From Leptospira saintgironsiae (GTDB lineage Bacteria > Spirochaetota > Leptospiria > Leptospirales > Leptospiraceae): a DNA stretch of 64,000 bases. The stretch covers positions 558,001 through 622,000 of the forward strand of contig NZ_NPDR01000001.1 in the NCBI RefSeq assembly GCF_002811765.1, written 5' to 3'. Below the pieces are notes generated by a model, which was not told the origin of the DNA, searched no databases, and saw only the letters and a list, made by a program, of their open reading frames with translations. The position numbers and the translations under genes were made by a program. This document shows, in pieces, positions 19,053-27,715 of the stretch (positions within the stretch are counted from its first letter, which is position 1; every line of letters begins with the position of its first letter).

Positions 19053-20048
19053 TTGCTCAGAGGTATCAAAAGACTGAATCGATACGAGAAAAGATTACTC
19101 AGGATCGCAAAACTGGGTGGCAAACTCGTAAAAATCAACCAAGCAGGTTTTTCCAGAAGGACTGACGAAGGTTTTCGATTTCCGATCTATAGTTTGGAGA
19201 TAGGAACTAAAGAAGGTTTAGAAAAACATCCTGTAGGGATCACGGCAGGTGTACATGGATTGGAAACCATTGGCATCCAGATCCTGATCGATTTTTTAGA
19301 ATATATCATTAGTCCTAAATCCACAGGTTATCTTCCTGAATTAAAAAAAGGTAAATTAGGATTAGTTATTATTCCAATCGTAAATCCAGGTGGGGTGGCT
19401 GCAAAAACCAGATCGAATCCTGGTGGAGTAGACCTGATGAGAAACTCAGGCATAGACGCAGAGAAGCCTCTTCCATTTTTTGGAGGCCAAAAGTTTTCCA
19501 ATAAACTTCCTTATTTTAGAGGACATGGATTGGAGCCTGAGTCTAGAACACTTTCACGAACTGTTTTCGAAAGATTTTTTCATGTACAAGATTCTATTCT
19601 GCCAGTTTTAGACCTACATTCCGGATTTGGAACTGTGGATAATGTGTGGTGGCCATATGCTTATACACATAGGCCTTGTACAGATACTGCTTTGTACGAA
19701 AAGATAGCTTCTCACTTTAAAGATCATTGTGGTCATATCAATTTTGCTTATGGTCCTCAGAGCGCGAGTTATACAACTCATGGAGATCTTTGGGATAAAT
19801 TTTACGATCATTACCAAGAATTGTATTCCGAACAAGAGAGTTGGAGTTCCAGATTTCTTCCTTTAACATTGGAAGTGGGAACTTGGTCTGATATTAAAGA
19901 AGAGCCTATGAAGTTATTTTCTAAAAAAGGAATATTTAGACCTGCTGAACATAATAAAAGCGAAGTTCTTACTAGATACAGAGGTTTCCTTAGAGACTTT
20001 GTACGCCTAGGTTTAACTAAGCCGAAAGATTGGATAGAAGCTCAGTAA
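19053..20048 (+). CDS. M14-type zinc carboxypeptidase-like protein
   Basis: A 331-residue metallopeptidase-like protein. The zinc ligands of the M14 fold are visible as HGLE (His68, Glu71) and His189 in DLHSG, and a catalytic glutamate is likely in LEVGTW near residue 282. Conserved substrate-site text includes NPGGV and a second SNPGGVDLMRN. Relatives include amide-hydrolysing carboxypeptidases and succinylglutamate-desuccinylase types; the substrate is unknown. No signal peptide is evident. The start is TTG at 19053, well supported by GGAGG eight bases upstream. Confidence 0.82.
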   Translation: MLRGIKRLNRYEKRLLRIAKLGGKLVKINQAGFSRRTDEGFRFPIYSLEIGTKEGLEKHPVGITAGVHGLETIGIQILIDFLEYIISPKSTGYLPELKKGKLGLVIIPIVNPGGVAAKTRSNPGGVDLMRNSGIDAEKPLPFFGGQKFSNKLPYFRGHGLEPESRTLSRTVFERFFHVQDSILPVLDLHSGFGTVDNVWWPYAYTHRPCTDTALYEKIASHFKDHCGHINFAYGPQSASYTTHGDLWDKFYDHYQELYSEQESWSSRFLPLTLEVGTWSDIKEEPMKLFSKKGIFRPAEHNKSEVLTRYRGFLRDFVRLGLTKPKDWIEAQ

Positions 20049-20070
20049 TTTCTGAGAGTTCAGAAGATAA

Positions 20071-20892
20071 TTAAGAAGAAGGTCCCAGTTTTTCTAGAAT
20101 TTCCTTGGGAGTTTCGTAAATTCCTTGGCTTTTATAGATCCAAGCAAGTCGATCCAGTTCTTTTAAATGTCCCAATACTTTAGAATCTTCTAAACTAGGA
20201 TTTTTCCTTTTTAGTTTTTTCAGTTCTGTAAAGAAGGAAACATTATCTCGGTTTCTATTTAAAAGATGTCCTGATAATCCTATGCAAGGACATGCTTTAT
20301 TATTATCTATCCACATCCCACATTCTTTGGATAAAAATTCGGATAGTTTCTTTTTGGAACGAGAAAGTTTTTGACGGAAGTTGTCGGAACTGATACTTAA
20401 AATTTCGGCTCCTTCTTCGCTACTCATACCATAAACTGAAGATAGAACGAATACTATCCTATCTGCAGAATTTAATTTTAATAAAACTGCATGTACGCAT
20501 CCGAATCGGATCTCTTCTTCTAAAATTTTGTCTTCTACTTGGTCTTCTAAAGAGATAGAGTTTGGTTTAGATAGATATTCTTGTCGTATTCTACTTAAAT
20601 GTACAATATTCTTAGGTCTTTTAATTGTGAGAAGATGGTTACTCGCGATAGAATATACCCAAGTAGTAAACTTACTCTCGAATCTAAACCCAGAAAGTTT
20701 ATTAGAAATTTTGAGTAAGATCTCTTGGGTAGCATCTTCTGCTTCTTGAGGATCCCATAACATTCTTAACGAAAGATTAAAGATATAATCTTGGATCTTT
20801 TCTAAAAGAATTTCCATCGCTCTAGGTCTTCCCTCTAGAGCGATTCGGATTGTATCCGTAAACTCGTCTTGTATCGTTACGGATTTTTCCAT
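20071..20892 (-). CDS. ECF-type RNA polymerase sigma factor with C-terminal extension
   Basis: A 273-residue sigma-70-family protein. Region 2 covers about residues 20-90 (DAEDATQEILLKI and FTTWVYSIASNHLL) and region 4 about 130-190 (helix-turn-helix GMSSEEGAEILSIS). About 80 extra residues follow, including a cysteine cluster CGMWIDNNKACPC that could bind metal or serve as a redox switch. It starts 1 base after the NTF2-like gene ends, so both are on one transcript. No classical transmembrane anti-sigma gene is adjacent; the C-terminal extension may provide the regulation. Confidence 0.85.
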   Translation of the reverse strand: MEKSVTIQDEFTDTIRIALEGRPRAMEILLEKIQDYIFNLSLRMLWDPQEAEDATQEILLKISNKLSGFRFESKFTTWVYSIASNHLLTIKRPKNIVHLSRIRQEYLSKPNSISLEDQVEDKILEEEIRFGCVHAVLLKLNSADRIVFVLSSVYGMSSEEGAEILSISSDNFRQKLSRSKKKLSEFLSKECGMWIDNNKACPCIGLSGHLLNRNRDNVSFFTELKKLKRKNPSLEDSKVLGHLKELDRLAWIYKSQGIYETPKEILEKLGPSS

Positions 20893-20893
20893 T

Positions 20894-21376
20894 CTAAGCT
20901 GTTATCCCTTTTTTCCTAAGATAATGTTCTAAATTTCTGGCAGCTTCTGATCTTACCTTTCCTTGGACTAAAGGTGACCATCCCAAAAGAACTCCAGGAG
21001 TGCCTAATGCCATTCTGGTCCATTTCCAGAGAGGAAATCTATCCTTTTGTTTGACTACTTTTCCATTTTTAAATTGGAATTCGGATCTGATATGGTTCTG
21101 GACTTGCCTTCCTGTTTTTGAGAACAGATAAGTCGCCACCCAGTATGCTGTTCCTGAATCTGCGCTGGCGTTTGCCTCTACCAATTCTATCGTTGCATTT
21201 GGGTCCATTCTTTCTAAAAGCATAGACCACATACCAGATACTGCTCCGCCCTTTAATTTAGGAAATACTGGATCTGAAAATTCAACGTCTTGTGAATAGA
21301 AGTCTGCAATACTTGCAGAGTTTCTTGAATGAAAACTTTTATAAAAGTCTCTAATTTTGGCTTCGTTTGGATGCAT
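20894..21376 (-). CDS. NTF2/SnoaL-like protein
   Basis: A 160-residue protein with the nuclear-transport-factor-2/SnoaL fold pattern: an N-terminal RDFYKSFHSRNSASIADFYS helix pair and VEFSDPVFP, typical of SnoaL-like domains. These form a cone-shaped pocket that binds small molecules or acts as an isomerase/hydrolase. It precedes the ECF sigma gene with a 1-base gap. Some ECF sigma factors (ECF41) carry a fused SnoaL-like domain, so I infer, weakly, that this one could control the sigma factor. The upstream region holds a structured RNA. Confidence 0.75.
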   Translation of the reverse strand: MHPNEAKIRDFYKSFHSRNSASIADFYSQDVEFSDPVFPKLKGGAVSGMWSMLLERMDPNATIELVEANASADSGTAYWVATYLFSKTGRQVQNHIRSEFQFKNGKVVKQKDRFPLWKWTRMALGTPGVLLGWSPLVQGKVRSEAARNLEHYLRKKGITA

Positions 21377-21463
21377 GTGAATATCCTTTTTTGATTTCGC
21401 ATGATAGGATCGAATTTGCGGATTTAGTGTGACTGGATTTCTGAAGAATTTTTAGAAAAAGAT

Positions 21464-21490
21464 AAAAAAAGGCCCGCTAAAAAGCGGGCC
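21464..21490 (-). terminator. Intrinsic terminator of the candidate small RNA
   Basis: The stem GGCCCGC/GCGGGCC has a six-base A/T-rich loop and is followed on the minus strand by TTTTTTT, a textbook Rho-independent terminator. The plus strand lacks a U-run here, so it serves minus-strand transcription only. Confidence 0.85.
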
Positions 21491-21611
21491 TGAAAATCAT
21501 TCGGACAAGCGGATTAAACTCGTCCGAGGCAAGGCGAATAGAAAACGCCGTCAAGGCGTTGGTGTAAACTCCAGTTAACGTTTATGAGTTAAGTAACAAC
21601 TCATACTGGAG
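21464..21611 (-). ncRNA. Candidate structured small RNA or attenuating leader
   Basis: In transcript order: CTCCAG/CTGGAG (21606-21611 with 21569-21574) enclosing a second helix ATGAGTT/AACTCAT; AACGCC/GGCGTT (21544-21549, 21555-21560); the 9-bp TCGGACGAG/CTTGTCCGA helix (21501-21509, 21519-21527, one G-U pair); and a terminator GGCCCGC/GCGGGCC (21471-21490) followed by seven Us. The stems are nearly perfect and contain no ORF. The RNA stops about 90 bases before the NTF2-like gene on the same strand, so it is either a free-standing sRNA or an attenuating leader for the NTF2-sigma operon. It fits no RNA family I recognise. The 5' end is estimated. Confidence 0.7.
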
Positions 21612-21720
21612 AGTAACATTTCGATAATATACTATATAGAATCGAAAATCGTTCGGAATTATATACATGAACGTTTTTTGTTTGCACCTAATTGAATTAC
21701 GAAAAAATGTTTTTTAACGC

Positions 21721-23319
21721 ATGATCCGAATTTCGATTTTTCTTCTCGTTCTAATTTCGAGTTTCGGTTCCATCTTCGCAAAAGAACTTCCGTTCAGTCT
21801 AAAAACAAACGAACATAATAAAAACATTACACCCGAACTTTATCTTTGGGAAAAAACCGATACAGAAAATATTCCTCCTCCATCGAATCAAAATGTTGGT
21901 TGGAAAAAAATTAGATCAAACGCCTTAAATTTCAATTTTTCCAAAAGATCGTATTGGTTAAAATTCCGAATTCGATTTCGCGAAGAAATTCGTGAAAATC
22001 TTTACTTCGTAATTCGTTGGAAGGCTCATGATTTAGCAGAATTATATACCCCAAATGGGGTAACTCCCTTACAAAGAGTTGGAGATACATTATCAAAAAG
22101 TAATTGGCCTGTTAAGAATGTTCTCTATCCAACCTTACTCTTGCAAGGAGAACCTGGAGAAGAAAAAGAATTTATCGTTCGGATCAAATCAGAATCCATT
22201 ATGTCATTTCCAATTGATATTATGGATGAGGCTGGCGTTCGAGCCAATCTCGCTCTTGAAACTGGAGCGTTTTCACTTTCGGCCTGCTTGTATGGGATGC
22301 TTATCCTAGTTGCTTTATTCTATTATAGAGCAACGGAATATAAAGAATTTCTACTATATACCTGCTATGCTTTCTGTATGGGAGCTTCTTACGATGTAAA
22401 TTATGGAAATGCGATAGAGCTTTTTTGGGAAGATTCCCCTCTTTGGACAGAAAAGGTGAATTATTTTTTCTTTAATTTGGGAGGCATTTTTGGATTCCAA
22501 TTCATTCGAAAGTTTTTGGAAACAGAAACCTTTCTGCCTTGGGTAGATAGGACCTTATTCTTTTTTTCTGTTATTCTGGGTCTGACCCTTCCGCTCATTT
22601 TTACGATGGAAACGATTGCATATCTGACTCTGATCAACGAGATCATATATTCTATTTCTATTCCTATGATATTGATTGCTGGAATCTATCTTCGCGGCCG
22701 GGGAAATCGTAAATTAAATCTGTTTTTGGTCTCCTGGGGATTGTATCTTACTTTCGGATATATTAGTATTTTTTACTATATTGGGATTTTGGAATACGGG
22801 TTTTTTACTGTGTATTCAGTACCTCTTTTCTTTCCGGCGGATCTTCTCATTCTTCTTTATAATATTATCCAAAAGTATTCTCAAAACTTGGAAGAGAAGA
22901 ATAGCCTTCTCGAGACATTGAGGGGTTTTATAAATAAGCCTAGATATGCTCGTTCTAAGATTTCAGGTTTGGATGTGGACGAATCATTGAATGCTCTGGA
23001 ACATCTGATGAGCACTGAGAAATTATTCGCAGAGGAAGAAGTTACAATCCAGATGCTTGCTTCTAAGATCGGACTAAGCACTCACCAATTGTCTGAACTT
23101 TTGAATTCTAGACTTGGGATGGGATTTGCCGCTTATTTGAATTCTAAAAGAATAGAAGAAGCAAAACTTCTTTTGAAAAATGATACCGAGGACAATATTC
23201 TAAACATTGCATTTGCAGTGGGTTTTGGTTCTAAAACTTCTTTTAATGTGGAGTTTAAGAAGGCGACAGGCCTTACTCCTAAACAGTACAAAAGTTTCGT
23301 GCAAAAAGTGATTCTATAA
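21721..23319 (+). CDS. 7TM-DISM sensor fused to AraC-type DNA-binding domain
   Basis: A 532-residue membrane regulator. A signal peptide (residues 1-20) leads to a periplasmic beta-sandwich sensor of the 7TMR-DISM extracellular type (about 28-165, with SYWLKFRIRF), seven transmembrane helices (about 175-390) and a cytoplasmic AraC/XylS helix-turn-helix domain (about 430-530, with VTIQMLASKIGLSTHQLSELLN and the second HTH FAVGFGSKTSFNVEFKKATGLTP). It therefore couples an external ligand to transcription without a kinase. The 3' end overlaps the convergent aminotransferase gene by 6 bases. Confidence 0.88.
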   Translation: MIRISIFLLVLISSFGSIFAKELPFSLKTNEHNKNITPELYLWEKTDTENIPPPSNQNVGWKKIRSNALNFNFSKRSYWLKFRIRFREEIRENLYFVIRWKAHDLAELYTPNGVTPLQRVGDTLSKSNWPVKNVLYPTLLLQGEPGEEKEFIVRIKSESIMSFPIDIMDEAGVRANLALETGAFSLSACLYGMLILVALFYYRATEYKEFLLYTCYAFCMGASYDVNYGNAIELFWEDSPLWTEKVNYFFFNLGGIFGFQFIRKFLETETFLPWVDRTLFFFSVILGLTLPLIFTMETIAYLTLINEIIYSISIPMILIAGIYLRGRGNRKLNLFLVSWGLYLTFGYISIFYYIGILEYGFFTVYSVPLFFPADLLILLYNIIQKYSQNLEEKNSLLETLRGFINKPRYARSKISGLDVDESLNALEHLMSTEKLFAEEEVTIQMLASKIGLSTHQLSELLNSRLGMGFAAYLNSKRIEEAKLLLKNDTEDNILNIAFAVGFGSKTSFNVEFKKATGLTPKQYKSFVQKVIL

Positions 23320-24495
23320 GAACGCTGAGATTTTTTCGAGTCCAGACTGAAACAATTCAGTTTCAGAAATTAAACTGATAACTATACTTCCTGAATCTTC
23401 TTCGAATCCGAACATGGAACCTGGGTGAACCAGCACTTTCTCTTTTTCTAATAATCTAAAAGAGAATTCTTCATCGTTTAAGAAGGATGGAGATTGTAAT
23501 ACTGCATACCAGCCTCCTTTAGGAGATATGTAAGCAATATTTGGATGAGAAGAATGAAAACTTTCTAGAACCTGAAGATTTCTACCTATTCTTCTTAACA
23601 CTTGGCTTTGGATCATATTTCTCCACTGAAATAATTCAGGAAGAGCGAGTTGGATAGGGGTTCCAACAGAAAGATAAGTATCTGAAATGATCTCTAATCT
23701 TTCCTTACATTCTTTTTTCCAGTTAGTGGGACCTCCAACATGGATCCAGGAAAGTTTCATTTGGGGAAGTGCAAGTATCTTAGAAACTCCATTTACTACG
23801 AACACCGGAAAATCAGTATGAAAAAAATCGATTTGATGAGGATTTTCTTTGTGAAGATAATCTGAGAATACCTCATCTAAAACCAATGTTATCTTTTTGG
23901 TTTTTGAAATGACTTTTAATTTTTCGAATTCTTCCGAGGTAAGCAGACTTCCTGTAGGGTTATTAGGCGAAACTAAGAACAGAATTTTAGTTTTATTAGT
24001 GATCTTAGAATTTAAATCTTCGAAATCTATTTTCCAACCTTCGCTTTGGTCTAGCTTATAAGAATTAAATTCTGCTCCATCAAGTAAGGATAAAAATTCA
24101 AAGAGTGGATATCCAGGAGAAGGGATGAGAACTTCTTCTCCCGGATTACATAATAATTTTATTAAATAAGAATACGCTTCGGAGGAAGAAGATGTTAAGA
24201 ATAAATCTTCCTCTGAGATAGTATGACCTTTTTCTTTATAATAACTTGCGATCGATTTTCTAGCGTTGAGAGTTCCTTTCGGATCGGGATCATACTCTAG
24301 ACTTTCCGGCTTTTCTAGTGAATGTAATATTGCTTCTCTTGGATAAACAAGCCCAACTTTTGTAGGATTGGAAATAGTAAGGTCGATCCAGTCTTGTCCG
24401 GCTTTTTTAAAAGATTCTAAGAGAGAATATAGATCATTCTCCCCAGGAATGAATTCAAATCGGTCGCTAAAGCGAGGAGCGTTTTCCAAATCCAT
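23314..24495 (-). CDS. PLP-dependent aminotransferase, class I/II
   Basis: A 393-residue fold-type I aminotransferase. Substrate and cofactor elements include LFLTSSSSEAYSYL, SPGYPLFEF, SPNNPTG (aspartate-aminotransferase-type substrate loop) and the probable Schiff-base lysine in NGVSKILALPQMKLSW; LVLDEVFSDY holds the Asp/Tyr that contact PLP. Substrate identity is open among aspartate, aromatic or alanine-type donors. The downstream DUF2905 gene is 9 bases upstream on the same strand, so they may share a transcript. Confidence 0.88.
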   Translation of the reverse strand: MDLENAPRFSDRFEFIPGENDLYSLLESFKKAGQDWIDLTISNPTKVGLVYPREAILHSLEKPESLEYDPDPKGTLNARKSIASYYKEKGHTISEEDLFLTSSSSEAYSYLIKLLCNPGEEVLIPSPGYPLFEFLSLLDGAEFNSYKLDQSEGWKIDFEDLNSKITNKTKILFLVSPNNPTGSLLTSEEFEKLKVISKTKKITLVLDEVFSDYLHKENPHQIDFFHTDFPVFVVNGVSKILALPQMKLSWIHVGGPTNWKKECKERLEIISDTYLSVGTPIQLALPELFQWRNMIQSQVLRRIGRNLQVLESFHSSHPNIAYISPKGGWYAVLQSPSFLNDEEFSFRLLEKEKVLVHPGSMFGFEEDSGSIVISLISETELFQSGLEKISAFL

Positions 24496-24504
24496 ACGTT
24501 TTTC

Positions 24505-24735
24505 TTAATGTATAAATCTGTTCCAAAGATACAGAAGAAGTGAAAGTCCGACGCTGATCAGAATAGAAGTTGCGAAAGGAAAATAGAATCTGAAATTTTC
24601 TCTTTCGATCTTGAAGTCTCCAGGTAGATTACCAAGAGAAGAGATAAATGGAAGTTTGGAGCCGAAAATGATAATGGCCCCAATAATCAGGAAGAATGCC
24701 CCGATCCAAAGAAATGTTTTACCTAGCGGTTCCAT
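24505..24735 (-). CDS. DUF2905 small membrane protein
   Basis: A 76-residue protein with two transmembrane helices (about 7-25 and 52-70) flanking a conserved LGNLPGDFKIERENFRFYFP loop, the hallmark of DUF2905. No function is known to me. It precedes the aminotransferase gene by 9 bases. The tRNA-Ser gene is directly upstream. Confidence 0.88.
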   Translation of the reverse strand: MEPLGKTFLWIGAFFLIIGAIIIFGSKLPFISSLGNLPGDFKIERENFRFYFPFATSILISVGLSLLLYLWNRFIH

Positions 24736-24759
24736 ATTAGATCCACTGGAAACAAGAAC

Positions 24760-24849
<90 letters not shown>

Positions 24850-24929
24850 GGTTCTTGGTTGCGATTACGATGTTTTTCCAAGGAGCGGTCCGGTCAAGGA
24901 GATTCGACCCAAAAGTTCCGAGCATAGGC

Positions 24930-26483
24930 TCAGGACTTCTTCTCTGAAATAAATTGGGCAGCTCTTTTCGAGAATGCCATAATCGTATAGCTTGGGTCCA
25001 CAGAAACCGCAGTAGGAAACACACTTGAATCGCTTACATATAAATTCGAAATTCCATGTACCTTATGTTTCCAATCCACAACTGAAGTTTTAGGATCTAA
25101 TCCCATTCTACATCCTCCGGCAGGATGAGGAGCAGCCATCGCCATAGAAGCAGGAGTTAATGGAAGTGACTCCACAACATTTACTTCCTCTGGTTTAGTT
25201 AATACAGTTCTTTTTAGATCCGGAAGTATTACTTTGTAAGCGCCCGCTTTAAAGTTTAGAATGACTTGTTTGCGAATACAATCTTTAAGTATCTCTTTAG
25301 TAAGTGGTCCGAAACTGTATTGGACTTCTCTTTTACCACCTGACTTAATTTCTATTCTCCCTAACTCAGTATCCGGATCGTCTATCCAACCTATGGTTCC
25401 TCCTAGTCTAGGAAGTTCTTTCATGATCTCGAAATGTTCTTCTCCGAATCCTGGGACAAGTGCACCTATCGCTCCTGGTTGCAATTGATTGGCCATAATT
25501 AGATAGCCGCCTTCTCTATATGTTCCTCCTGCATAACGTGCGAGTCTAAATTCTTCTACCCCGTATGCAGATGGAATATTTCTCCATTGTATAATTGATT
25601 CTTTATAGAGAGCATGAACAAATGGAGAAGGATTGATTGCTAAAAATTCTCCTAATGCTGGTAACTTTTTCTTGAGTCCGTTTTTAAGAAGAAATGTAGA
25701 ACTTCCAAATCCTCCGGCAGCAACGACAACTGTGTCCGCTTTAAAACGTAATTTCACTTCGGATTCTTTTTGAGAAGGTCTGTCGATTACAACTGCTTCT
25801 AGTCCGACAACCTTATCTCCTTCATATTCCAATTCTAATGCTTTAGTATCCGCGTAAAGATCTGCACCTAAAGCTATTGCCATCGGAATATGAGTGATTA
25901 GTTGGCTTTGTTTTGCTCCGAACATACAACCTTGCATACAATGCCCGGATTTTTGGCAGTTCTTACGAGCTTGTGGAACTGGATTTCCTTCCCAACCTAA
26001 TTCTTTGGAAGCTTTACGAACCAATTGGTTCATTCTATTATAATTTTCTTCCTTGGCGGGATGGACATTTAGTGTGTCGTCTAACTCTTTCCAAAAAGGT
26101 TCTAGATCTTCTGCGCTATGACCTAGTATTCCAAATTTATCTTTCCAAAGTTCTAATCTGTCATTAGGAGTTCTATAACTATCAGCCCAATAATGGACTG
26201 ATGCACCGCCTACATTTTTCCCATACACTATATTTACTGTTCCATCTGCAGTGGTGGCCATATTTCTTTCTGCAGAAACTTTGCCAGCCATATTCAATTC
26301 ATGATTATCAAAGGATCCTGTATGGTAGTAACCTCCTTCTTCTATTAAGGTTACCTTCTTTCCCGCCTTAGCTAGTTCGTAAGCAACAGTTGCACCTCCA
26401 CAACCTGTCCCGATCACTAAAACTTCAGTGCGGATCTCTTTGGATTCGCCTAAATTTTTCCATTCATAAATTTTACCCGACAT
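24930..26483 (-). CDS. GMC family oxidoreductase
   Basis: A 517-residue FAD-dependent oxidoreductase of the glucose-methanol-choline family. The FAD motif VIGTGCGGATVAYELAKAGKKVTLIEEG is near residues 22-49, NVGGASVHYWADS follows, and the C-terminal active-site region has PHPAGGCRMG plus LYVSDSSVFPTAVSVDPS. The presence of a Tat-linked subunit-3-type partner immediately upstream (11-base overlap) suggests a periplasmic alcohol or sugar dehydrogenase complex. The GMC protein itself has no signal, so it may be co-exported with its partner. No cytochrome subunit is adjacent. Confidence 0.87.
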   Translation of the reverse strand: MSGKIYEWKNLGESKEIRTEVLVIGTGCGGATVAYELAKAGKKVTLIEEGGYYHTGSFDNHELNMAGKVSAERNMATTADGTVNIVYGKNVGGASVHYWADSYRTPNDRLELWKDKFGILGHSAEDLEPFWKELDDTLNVHPAKEENYNRMNQLVRKASKELGWEGNPVPQARKNCQKSGHCMQGCMFGAKQSQLITHIPMAIALGADLYADTKALELEYEGDKVVGLEAVVIDRPSQKESEVKLRFKADTVVVAAGGFGSSTFLLKNGLKKKLPALGEFLAINPSPFVHALYKESIIQWRNIPSAYGVEEFRLARYAGGTYREGGYLIMANQLQPGAIGALVPGFGEEHFEIMKELPRLGGTIGWIDDPDTELGRIEIKSGGKREVQYSFGPLTKEILKDCIRKQVILNFKAGAYKVILPDLKRTVLTKPEEVNVVESLPLTPASMAMAAPHPAGGCRMGLDPKTSVVDWKHKVHGISNLYVSDSSVFPTAVSVDPSYTIMAFSKRAAQFISEKKS

Positions 26484-27054
26484 CGGAACCTCCTACTAGT
26501 TTGCGATAATAGATCCTGGATTCGCTTAATTTTTCAGGAGGATTTAAAAAAGGTCCGTCATACGAAATTGTTTTAAAAGTGGACTCGTGTCCGTAATACA
26601 TTAGAAAAATAGGCATTCTTAAATTTGCCCAAACTGCTCTTACAGTGTCTGAGTCAGAATGATTCAATTCTGATAAAAACTTTCTTCTGGATTCTAAAGA
26701 AAGTTTAGAGAATCTAGAAAACTTCCAATGAAAGAATGGAAGATACTCTAAAACCATTATTAAAGTTTTAAAATCATCGGATAAGAAAGGGTCTACGAAA
26801 TAAAATTCTTCATCTAATCTTTCTAATACCTTTGCTTCCTTATATGTTGGAGCGTTAGCAGCTTCAGGTAAGATAGCTTCTGATAATGCAGCTAGGGTTT
26901 CTAATTCTGATTCGGAGAAGAATAGTGCTTTAGGCAGTTGCCTGGAAGATCTGTTTAAGATACAAATCGATCCCCCAAGTACTAGGGCTCCTGAACCTGC
27001 GAGTCCCAGTCTCAGGAATGTTCTGCGAGATAAACGCGGGGCTGAATTTGCCAT
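26473..27054 (-). CDS. Gluconate 2-dehydrogenase subunit 3-like Tat protein
   Basis: A 193-residue protein beginning with a classical twin-arginine signal (SRRTFLRLG at about residues 9-17 followed by a hydrophobic segment). The remainder matches the subunit 3 family of gluconate/GMC-type dehydrogenases, including LAALSEAILPEA near residue 50. The family serves as a small partner that escorts the flavin subunit through the Tat pathway. Its 11-base overlap with the GMC gene supports a complex. Confidence 0.82.
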   Translation of the reverse strand: MANSAPRLSRRTFLRLGLAGSGALVLGGSICILNRSSRQLPKALFFSESELETLAALSEAILPEAANAPTYKEAKVLERLDEEFYFVDPFLSDDFKTLIMVLEYLPFFHWKFSRFSKLSLESRRKFLSELNHSDSDTVRAVWANLRMPIFLMYYGHESTFKTISYDGPFLNPPEKLSESRIYYRKLVGGSDVG

Positions 27055-27157
27055 TGCAGTGTTTTCCTTCGATTCTTGGACTTGTCAATCCTATCCTACC
27101 TGTTTCTATATAGAAAACCAACTTGACGTTCCAAACGTTCGATAATCCTTAGTATTC

Positions 27158-27391
27158 ATGGCAGATAAGAATGACAAAGTTCCGGAAAACGTTCCGGGAA
27201 AATTCTATATTGATAATAGCTGTGTGCCTTGTAACGACTGCTTGGAAGAGGCTCCTCAACTTTTGAAATATACCGACGATGAGTCTAAGGTATATTTCCA
27301 TAAACAGCCTGCCAGTCCGGAAGAAGCGGTTGCCGCTCGTAAAGCTATGGAAATCTGTCCAGTAGAAGCGATCGGAGACGACGGAGAATAA
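27158..27391 (+). CDS. Single-cluster ferredoxin
   Basis: A 77-residue electron carrier with cysteines at 22, 25 and 28 and the CP motif at Cys67 (EICPVEAIGD), giving the CxxCxxC...CP pattern of a single [4Fe-4S] ferredoxin. It is acidic, as expected. Divergent from the Tat/GMC pair; its redox partner is unknown. Confidence 0.88.
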   Translation: MADKNDKVPENVPGKFYIDNSCVPCNDCLEEAPQLLKYTDDESKVYFHKQPASPEEAVAARKAMEICPVEAIGDDGE

Positions 27392-27715
27392 TCAGGCCGA
27401 AGTTTTTCGGTCTTATCCAGATCGGAAAACTTCCCTTAATAAGCGAATTACGTTTTTTTAATTTACTTTTCCTCTTTTTAATTCTTCTAAAAGAGATAAA
27501 ACCCACGCGAAAAATAGTTCTTTTTTCGGAACTGAACCCTCAAAAACAGACCACTCGTTCTAGGACAAAAGGTATAGTTCCGAGTGAAATTTGAAATCTT
27601 AGATCAGTTTATTTTGCGGAAATATATTCCTTACATTTTAGGATTTTGGGACTTTTTTATTCGCAATGTACTCGTATAAGTCGTCTTTTTATGTATTAGT
27701 TAATAGAGCAAGTTC
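27392..27715. other. Intergenic region between ferredoxin and histidine kinase
   Basis: A small hairpin GCCGAA/TTCGGT lies just after the ferredoxin stop and may end its transcript, but the U-run is poor. The remainder is AT-rich with no tRNA, repeat or ORF of note, and presumably holds the histidine-kinase promoter. Confidence 0.35.

Larger units (their letters stand above)
21377..21720. other. Intergenic region holding a candidate small RNA
   Basis: The region carries four consecutive stem-loops ending in a perfect intrinsic terminator on the minus strand (see the ncRNA entry). Upstream on that strand are AT-rich TATATA/TATTAT boxes that could be a -10 element, but no -35 is clear. No protein-coding frame of length is present. 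Confidence 0.6.
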
